A stretch of 64,000 nt of DNA, from assembly GCA_024364735.1 (NCBI GenBank), contig JAGFNQ010005648.1, positions 1 to 64,000 on the forward strand, in the 5' to 3' direction. Position 1 is the stretch's first letter. Every line of letters starts with the position of its first letter. Under the pieces are notes generated by a model. It did no database searches and was not told the DNA's origin. It was given only the letters and a program-made list of their open reading frames with translations. Positions 56,288 to 64,000 of this stretch are shown in pieces. A program made the position numbers and the translations under genes. Source of the stretch: Boesenbergia rotunda. Lineage: Eukaryota > Streptophyta > Magnoliopsida > Zingiberales > Zingiberaceae.

Positions 56288-58867
56288 GATGAATGAATAG
56301 AACATTTATACATTAGTAGATACATTCTTTTTAGGTATTTGATAGCAAAACCTCCATTTTTCTTCCATTTCGTGGAAGTAAACATCAGCAAACATAGCCA
56401 AGAACAAGAAGTTATAGATGAACCATCCTCTAGTTCTTTTACTTTAAAAGGTAACTGGGATCTATCCAGTATCATTTGATTGCTTCTCTGTCAGGGCTTG
56501 GGATTTGAATTAATAATACCTCATGGGCAGTATGTTCCTTGTGATTTTCTTTGCCAGCTCTTTATTTACTTTCACTTTGTCATAATAATAATTAGGAATC
56601 TAAATTCTAATTATTTCTCTTTTCCTATGGAAATGGCTGTGAAATAGTAACTTACAAAAATCAATTTGAGCTTACGATTGTATGCCAGTTACAGAAGTTT
56701 ACAAGTTTAGCAATCATCATACAACTATTTCTGACCATCTGCCTTGAGATATCTGCATTGTAATTTTTGTTAGATTTTATTAGAATTTATCTTTTGGCTA
56801 CAAAGTATCTCTGTACTTGTAACTCATTTTGGTCCATATAATGCCTTGCAATCTAAAGGGATGTTGAAACAACAGAAACTGGTGTTGCTTTTGACAACAG
56901 TGGGTAGAAGAGCACCATGAATTCTTCCCTCTACCGGAGAAGAACAACTCAACCAACCCAAATTAGAATGTTTCTGCTGAAATTGTCTGATATAAATACA
57001 TCAGCAGAGGGCGCAACATGTCCATACAAGTGTATGCCACTCGCACCCTGATTCGACACTCATGATGTTTACAACATTCATATTAGAGATCCTCACATAT
57101 GTTAACTACTCGAGTCCTAACTTGAGTGACATTGAATCATAAATTTTTAATTAGTTATAAGGATAAGGTGAGAATTGAACTTTCTTTAAGATAATATTGT
57201 CCCACTTAAGTTCTCACAATTTATTTATAATTGTCCAATAAAATAAGATTATTTTCATTGTTACTATGTCGGCTGCTATAGTTGACTGTTTTCTTAGGAT
57301 AAAATTTTAGTATCGATTGGCGTAAGTTATATCCTATGATGTTAACTAAAAAAAAAAAATGGTGTTGCGCGCCAATTGCCAACCAGGCGGTATGTTGACT
57401 CAAAGTCAATGCTAACCCAAGTAAGCCCTTCTTTGCTAAATGTGTCATTGGCTGCAAATAGCCCGAGTGTTTAGTCAATAGGCCTATACGAGCAGTGCTA
57501 AGTCCAACACCCTATGCGACATCCGTGGGCCCATTTTGTATGTAACCTATTATATGTGTTTGAGCGTTGTCCCACCTAATATCATTTCCTGCCGTGATTT
57601 GTTTAATTTTTTGATTTATCTCTTTATAAATAATCGTGGGGCTGATCATGGGGCGTTCGGGGTCAGGGTATTATGTTTTGCAAAAAGTAAGAGTTGTCCC
57701 ACATTTTCAATCTCATATGGTTATCATTTATGTTTATTTAAGTTAATGCATGCTTAAGTATTTGGATCTTTAGACAAGTTAAATTCAGGCATATGTCTAC
57801 ATTTGATCATAAACAGATTTAAGATCAAATGGAATTTGTTTTTTTTTTAAATTATCAAGTAATTTATTGACGTCGGAGAGAATAATAATTATCCTCGTAG
57901 ATTTTATTGATTTTGTTAGTTCGCCAAAGGTGCTTAGAAGAAAACCTAGAGTCAATGGAAAGATGCATTGAGGCATTGGTTTCAGTAGATTGATGTCTCG
58001 GTCGACCATTTGCCAAAAATTATCATTATAATTATGATTTGTGGAGTCAATTATCAATAATATCTCAGTCAACTGTAGGCAAATATAGTCGACTGAGTCT
58101 AATTTTATCAAAGTTGGTTAACTTTATTTAATTTTTTACGCGAGATAATATTCGAGTGCTTGTATACTATCCTAGGTGACCAGAAGGTTAAGATATTGGC
58201 TTTCTGAAAGAAAGTTCTCAATCCTACCTTACGTTCATATTTGATAATAAATTAACAGGAAATTAAAAAAAATAATCAACATAAGATTTGAAAACATGAA
58301 AATACGTACGCTTTTATCAAAATAATTTTTTTAAAAAGAAAAATGATATACTAAGTGAAAATTTTCAAGAAAAAAATTTAGTGAATGACGTGTCATTTTA
58401 CATGTAATGATCTTCAACGGATTTACAATGCCTTCCAGGGTATAGTTTGATTTGGGACGGCGGTCTCCGGTCGCCGATGATGTCCAAGAAATAATCGAAC
58501 ATGTGCATGTAATGTGTATCAGAGTTCTTTTTTAAAATTATTGAGTTTTAAAATTTGAATATTTTATTAAATTTTTTCACATATCAGAGCACTTTTTTAA
58601 AATCATTTTCGAAATGTCCAAGTTGATTTTGGACTCGACCATCTATACAATAGAAGCTTTCAATCGGTTGGTTAGATTAAGTAAGGGTTTTTAGCTTAAT
58701 CCTATGAAAAATTAAATTGTTAACATGTGAACATTACCTAATTTGATCAATATAAAATTTTTATCTTCTATTCATATTCATACACTAATTTAAGTATTTG
58801 GAATTAAAAATTGTAATCCTAAGTATCTCACGTCTTTTTGTATTTTTCAAACATAAATATTCAAGTT

Positions 58868-58900
<33 letters not shown>

Positions 58901-58940
58901 CTTTAGTTATATGATTACTAACATAATTAAGGTAATAGGA
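56288..58940. other. 3' flank of the TBC gene and intergenic DNA
   Basis: Probable 3' untranslated region in the first few hundred bases, with AATAATAATT-type signals near 56580. Further on the DNA is AT-rich. A minus frame at 57797-58111 (104 residues, MIKLDSVDYICLQLTEILLI at the start) is unrecognised. An (AT)n run is at 58871-58900. No other gene. Confidence 0.4.
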
Positions 58941-58954
58941 AATGAAACATAATC

Positions 58955-59649
58955 TAAAATTGTTTGGTTCAATTTAAGTAATCAAATCAAATCTTATTTG
59001 TTTTGAGGTAATAGTTTATAACATAATATAATATTTTACCGTATTACCCTTTAGAATTTGTTTAGATAATTTTATTAAATTTTAAATTAAATTTATTTAA
59101 TTTATTAAAATTTTAAATTAAAAAAATATTTATCGGCGACACCGACGTCAACGTCGACATTGACATCGATGTCGACCGTCGGTGCCCGCGTAGGCAGTTG
59201 GTGTCCAACACCGGCGGCCGGTTGTCGACGCCGGCCGTCGGCTGATCGGCGCCTGTCGACCGGCTGTCGGCGTCGACCATCGGTCGTCGGTCGCCGGCCG
59301 CCTGCTGCCGTAGGCGGTCGCCGATCGTCGGTCGCCGGCCCGTGGTTGGCCCGTCGTCGGTCGTGAATAATGCTTCCGGGATTTAATAAATTGTAATGGT
59401 TATTTTCATCTTAAATATAAATATTGGAGGATAATTTTTGAATGATAAGTTTATTAACCTCGGAATTAAGACAAACCTTACTTTCCTAAGGTTTTCCGAT
59501 TCCGGATTGCATGTCCCTTTTGCTGACGTGTCGGGCATCAATCATTACTTGAAAATCGCTGATTATGTAAACCAAACAAGATTTTTCGTTGATAACCTTG
59601 GATAGATAACCAAGGTTATCAAGGATAACTCTCAACCAAACGCACCCTT
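58955..59649. mobile_element. Probable Harbinger-type element with a GC-rich core
   Basis: The right end CAACCAAACGCACCC before TTA is a Harbinger-type terminus. A matching but eroded start (GTTTGGTTCAATTTAAG) lies near 58961. The core (59137-59365) is GC-rich, built from CGTCGGTCG / GTCGACGCCGG repeats, in sharp contrast to its surroundings. Confidence 0.45.
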
Positions 59650-59992
59650 AGTGTATTTGTAAGCTGTTGACTGCCTAGATCGATAGGTGCACGTAGTCTA
59701 TGGTAGGACCTAGGTTAAGTTTATTAATAAATATATTATATTAAAATAAATTAATTTTAAAATTATATTTATTTGAAAGCAAGAAAATATAAGTATGGTT
59801 AGAATCAATCCCTGTCTAAAAGAACCAAGAGATAACTCCTCCTAAGTTGGAGCTCTAACATATTTCAATTTAGCATTTGAGTTTACATGGCAAGCATTAA
59901 CATTAATCACATGTATATATTGTTTGTGTATCCAATAACATTTATTTTTTACTTAATTGACTAGGTATTACTTGGGAATCTAAGTCATCTCA
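59650..59992. other. No gene seen
   Basis: AT-rich non-coding DNA. Confidence 0.4.
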
Positions 59993-60204
59993 GGGGGCGC
60001 TTGGTATACATTTGGCAATGAGAATGGTAATGAATTTTGACTGAGAGGTTTATGGGTTTAGTGATAACCTAGTGGGGGTCAGGTTATAAAATCAGGGATA
60101 TCATATCCATATTTGATTCCGACTGTATACCAAGCATCATAAATGAGAATGAAATATATTTCATTCTCATTCCCGCCTTCTAAACTCACTTACCAAGCGC
60201 CCCC
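59993..60204. mobile_element. PIF/Harbinger-type MITE, 212 bp
   Basis: Ends GGGGGCGCTTGGTA and TACCAAGCGCCCC, flanked by TCA (59990-59992 and 60205-60207). Same family as 32917-33137, and better preserved. Confidence 0.88.
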
Positions 60205-61231
60205 TCACTTTTAGCATTTCTTTTGACTAATGTAATATAAGAAATATGATTTTGACTCGAGCTAAACTCAAGTCCAGTTTTGTTGTATGCAACCTGTCTG
60301 GTCCCAAGCATCATATTTAAATATTTAGACCTAGACGTGAATTTGCTCAAAGTGGACTTTTGCTCACTAACTTGGTTCTTTAATTTAGAATTCTCTTTCT
60401 CAAATTTTAACACTTGAGTTGTGGTTCCAACTTAACTAACCTGAGTCAATGAGTGCAAGTGAGTCCTTTTCTTAAGGTCTTTAATCTCCTTAAGTAAAGT
60501 CTTTAACTTTCACTTGTATTTATTTTGGGTCTTAGTTAGATATGAAACGGTAGCATATAATTTTTTACGAAGATAGGTCATCTTCATTAGTTGATGATTC
60601 AATCTCTTCTCTTGGTTTGAATTTTGATTTGGATTTACCTAGAATCAATATTATACCCTTCTATTTCTGATCAACATTAATCTATTTATAAAGTCAAAAT
60701 CACAAAAAAAATCATCTAGATTTATAATTGACAAATCATTGGATACTTTGTAAGCATCAATCATTGATGCCTACAAAGCGGTTCTTGGAAATGTCTTAAG
60801 TGCATATATAATCAAGTCACGATTTTTGATTTGTTCATCAATTGTGTGAATGCCATTCAAGATTTCTTTAAATAGTTGTGTAGCTAGCTTACTTATTCAT
60901 TCTCCTTTATTTGGATTTTTGGAGCTGACCTAATAGCAGATTCTTTTTTTGTAGTTCATGAATCAACTGAACCTTCGTGCAATTCAATTAACTTATCCTA
61001 GAGTTGCTTAGCACTGTTAAACAATTCAACTTTACTTAGTTATTCCTAAAACAAAGTTAACTTAAAAATCTAGCCCTAAATCAACTTTAATGTAACGTCT
61101 TAGTCTAACTAGTATTGAGTGAGGTGAGTTAGCTTCTGTTAATTCTACTTGACTGGATGCACCAGGTAGGGTACTCCTTAACCAATCTAGACATCTACCT
61201 AATCAAATTTTCTTAGTTACCATTAGCTCAA
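60205..61231 (-). pseudogene. Copia (SIRE-like) gag, decayed
   Basis: On the minus strand a coiled-coil stretch FEKENSKLKNQVSEQKSTLS, then SKYLNMMLGTRQVAYNKTGL, matches the gag C-terminal region of large copia elements (LxxMLxxQRxxxNKAGLG). Upstream, near 61015-60950, AKQLWDKLIELHEG with a stop in place of Trp resembles the gag motif AKEAWDTLxxLYEG. Many stops and frame changes. No pol follows before the MITE. Inactive. Confidence 0.6.
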
Positions 61232-61246
61232 CTGCTTGGGTACCAA
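61232..61246 (-). other. Primer-binding-site region of the copia element
   Basis: Minus strand reads ATTTGGTACCCAAGCAG directly after the LTR end ...AATATTACA. TGGTA at this position fits an initiator-methionine tRNA type site (TGGTATCAGAGC), but the following bases diverge. Confidence 0.5.
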
Positions 61247-61248
61247 AT

Positions 61249-62552
61249 TGTAATATTGAACTCGATGATAGAGGAAGTGAATAGCGTTATAAATTTTACG
61301 AATTGAAATAACTTTAATTATAATCAAATAAACAGAATAGAATAGCAAAAACAATTTAACTAGCATAGATTTGATCAAATAAGACATGACGATATAAATA
61401 TGCAAGAATGATTTAGCAACTAACTAGCATAAATCGACATGCAAGGTAATTAAAATAAAGTGATTCTTATTGCTTAATTTCTCCTTTCTAAAAAGCTTCT
61501 AGAAAGGTGGAGCATGATCTCAAGCAAATATGGCAACACAAATAATGAAAGGTTACGTTAGATGTTGTTGATCATAATTGAAGCGTGAGATTACAACATG
61601 TTGCAGAACAGAAAACACGAGAGCACTAGAGGATGAGAATACGAGAATGATTAAGAGATTTTGTGAATTGATGATTTCAAAGCTCTACCTTGAGGCTCTT
61701 TTTATAGTCTTCTCCTATTGCTGACGTGACAAACCCTGGTCGACTGGAGCCTCCCCGGTCACCTGTAAGCTGCTCATGTGGTTGTAATGTTTATCCATTG
61801 GATAACGTTGACTACGTTCTCCGGTCGACTAGAAGCCACCCCCCTTGAGTCACCTACCCACATCACCCGAATCGCTGGATAACATCATCTCCTGGTCGCT
61901 TGGAAGCTACTCCGATTGCTCGTATGCTCCAGTCACCCCGACCTAGATACGGTCGATTGGACCCTCCGATCTCATTCGTCGAGAGTTATCATTGGTTAGT
62001 CGCCCAAACTCCCTCTTATCGCTTGGAACCGTCGAACTTTGCTTCCCTATAATTGTTACACATAATGAGTATGATAGAAAAAGTAAAGTTATTTACAATT
62101 ACTTTGGCCTTAAATGCTCAGCTCCTAGCTATACCATCTAGGCTGAGGTGTCAAGCTATAGCTCCCAAATGATTCCACTTGGACTTGTTTGCCAAACATC
62201 TGCTCCCAACTTACTCCACTTGGAATTGTTTGTGAAACCTTCAACTTTCAGCTGACTCCACTTGGATTTTGTCTGATTCAGCTCCCAGCTTGCTCCACTT
62301 AGATTTGAGTCACTTAGTTCCCATCTAGGACTTTCTTGCTTGGTTTCCATTCAAGACTTAGCTCTGGTTTAACTCTCAATCAGGTCTTTAGTTGTCTATC
62401 TCCACTAAAACTTAGTCAATGTCTGGTCTAACCAGGACTTCAATTGCCTAACTTTATTAGGATTTAACCACTTCTTGGTTCCCAACAAGGACTTCACCAT
62501 TTGTGAAGTAACTTGCTCTTGCACACTTGACCAAACTTGTTATATTTCAACA
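61249..62552 (-). mobile_element. 5' LTR of the copia element, about 1.3 kb
   Basis: Plus-strand limits are TGTAATATTG (61249) and ...TATATTTCAACA (62552). On the minus strand it starts TGTTGAAATATAACAAG and ends ATATTACA. Minus-strand TATAAAAAGAGCC at about 61703-61712 is a plausible core promoter. A degenerate direct repeat built on CTCCACTTGGA and GCTCCCA(A/G)CT lies at 62155-62330. Confidence 0.65.
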
Positions 62553-62629
62553 AATCTAACTTTAATCTTAGTCATATATAAAAAATTTGAATTTAATATT
62601 ATACTTTTAACACCAACACACTTCACCTC

Positions 62630-63710
62630 AAATGTTTGCCCAAGGAAGCGATAGACTTTTGATTCCCTCCTAGAACTTAGAAGCCTACCCAAGTTCTCGA
62701 GATTGAACTCCCTCTTCACCTTAGAGGTTCATCAAGGTAGGAGTTGGCTTATGAAAGACTTCTAAACCTTAGAGGTTCGCCTAAGGTCTTAGACCAAGCT
62801 CCCCTTCGCCTCTAGGTTCGGCCTAGGTATGGTTGACTTACAAAAGTCTCTCCTAAACCTTAGAGGTTCAACCAAGGTCTCAAGATCAAGATTCCCCATC
62901 GCCTCAGAGGTTCACTCAAAGCAGGCGCCAACTTCTGGTTCTCTTACAAACTTTAGAGGTTCACCCAAAGCCTTGGATTGAGCTCTGCCCTCTCCTTAAT
63001 GGTTCTCCCAAGACAAGAGCCGACTCATGGAAGTCTCTACTAGACCTCAAAGGTTCACCCAAAGTCTCAGAATCAAGCTCCCACTTCTCCTCAGATGTTC
63101 ACCCAAGATAAAGTTGACATTTTGTTCATTTCTAGACCTTAAAAGTTAATTCAAGGTATCGGGGTCGAACTCCCTCTTAGCTTTAAAGGTTCTCCCAAGG
63201 CAGGGGTTAACTTATGAAAGTTTCTCACATACCTTAAGGGTTTGTCCAAGGTCGCAGAATTGATCTCCCACTTCTCCTTAAACGTTCGCCCAAGATACAG
63301 ATCGACATTTGGTTCTTTCCCAAACCTCAAAAGTTCACCCAAAGTATTAAGCACAAGGTCTCTCTCAAAGGTAGGGTTGACTTATAGAAGACTCTCTCAT
63401 ACCTCATAAATTAGCACAAGGTCTAGAAACAGTCCTTTCCCTATGCCTCAGAGGTTTGCCTAACACAAAGGTCACGTTTCATTTCTCTCTCAGACCTTAG
63501 AAGTACGCCCAAGATATCAAAATTAATCTCTATTATATCCCAAACCTTAGACGTCAACCCAAGAAATGAAATTAGCTTCTCTTATTCCCTCTCAGATCTC
63601 AGAGGTCTACTTAGTACACAAGAATCTCTTATACTCTGTCATACCTCAAAAGTCCACCTAGGTCTTCGGATCAAACTTTCCTTTATAGCTTTGGTGGTTC
63701 TAGGATCGAC
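62630..63710 (+). repeat. Degenerate tandem array, about 92-bp unit, roughly 12 copies
   Basis: Each unit contains two half-units, one with CCTTAGAGGTTCACCCAAGG followed by AGTTGACTTATGAAAG, the other with AAACCTTAGAGGTTCACC followed by TCAAGCTCCC. Starts recur at about 62717, 62808, 62905 and 62996 and onward to the (TA)n tract. Copies are diverged, and no long frame stays open. No satellite family is recognised. Confidence 0.75.
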
Positions 63711-63728
63711 TTTGATCTCTCTGTGCCA

Positions 63729-63729
<1 letters not shown>

Positions 63730-63779
<50 letters not shown>
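63730..63779. repeat. (TA)n microsatellite
   Basis: Unbroken TA dinucleotide run of about 48 bases. Confidence 0.95.
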
Positions 63780-63783
<4 letters not shown>

Positions 63784-64000
63784 GAACATGCCTTTTAATG
63801 TTCATTTCTTATTTAAAGATCATATATTACACATTATAAAATCTATTTGAGCACGAAGGCCTCAAGAAAAAAGACTCATCAAAGTCCCTACACTACACTA
63901 ATAACTCGGCCTTGACTTCCAACTCAAACAAGGTCCTGAGGATGCTTCTATGTCGGTTTTGTTGGAGTTAGGAAGGTGAGAAGGTGCTCCTTCCCCTTCC
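63780..64000. other. No gene seen
   Basis: Short end piece. It may contain further diverged units of the preceding array, but too little is visible. Confidence 0.3.

Noticed and set aside
57797..58111. 104-codon minus-strand ORF
   Set aside because: No recognisable domain, AT-rich, no splice or promoter context; left as unassigned intergenic DNA.
59160..59366. Arg/Gly-rich ORF
   Set aside because: Composition effect of a GC-rich repeat inside a mobile element.
62630..63710. CRISPR-like array
   Set aside because: Repeats are long, diverged and directly adjacent, in a plant genome; a degenerate tandem satellite fits.

Overview
This is a repeat-dense stretch of a flowering-plant nuclear genome. 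Spliced plant genes, Au-type SINE sequence, CACTA, hAT, Mutator-like and PIF/Harbinger DNA transposons, and Tat-, Athila- and copia-type LTR retrotransposons all point that way. The species cannot be fixed from the sequence. Only two ordinary host genes are supported: the first exon of a NAC-domain transcription factor running off the left edge (1-211, minus), and a complete five-exon TBC-domain RabGAP gene (52777-56287, plus). Almost everything else is mobile DNA, much of it nested.

Layout. 0.2-7 kb: NAC upstream region, degraded fragments of the kinase gene TOR on both strands, a 1.2 kb Harbinger-type element filled by a pyrimidine-rich repeat, a decayed zinc-knuckle (LINE-like) ORF and an Au SINE tail. 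7.1-15.8 kb: a three-level nest, in which a Tat-type LTR is split by a copia-type solo LTR, itself split by a 5.3 kb CACTA element carrying two exons of a sterol glucosyltransferase (UGT80) and a broken Ulp1-like protease end. 15.8-22.9 kb: an Athila-like element on the minus strand with LTR, PBS, gag and protease, then an unfamiliar 27-residue repeat domain where reverse transcriptase is expected. 22.9-24.3 kb: two more LTR pieces. 24.9-29.9 kb: a hAT element whose transposase remnant is interrupted by a 4.1 kb near-palindromic Mutator-like foldback element with a perfect 9-bp target duplication. 30-36 kb: a solo LTR, several MITEs, three tandem SINE-like units and AT-rich filler.

36.5-47.8 kb: a solo Tat LTR with target duplication, a 1,065-bp sequence repeated exactly on both sides of a 10-N gap (very likely an assembly artefact), then a decayed Tat retrotransposon on the minus strand (gag, RT, RNase H, second RNase H, integrase, antisense ORF, two LTRs). 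Its second RNase H is split by a 636-bp hAT element with a perfect 8-bp duplication. 48.0-51.2 kb: a second, older foldback element. 52.8-56.3 kb: the TBC gene. 58.9-64 kb: Harbinger-type elements, a SIRE-like copia gag remnant with its LTR, and a degenerate tandem array of roughly 92-bp units.

The genes do not form a pathway. The most interesting items are the CACTA element with captured UGT80 exons, the two foldback elements, the RT-less Athila derivative with a novel repeat domain, and the scrambled TOR fragments. All readings were made by eye; protein family calls rest on recognised motifs and remembered family sequences, not on a search.
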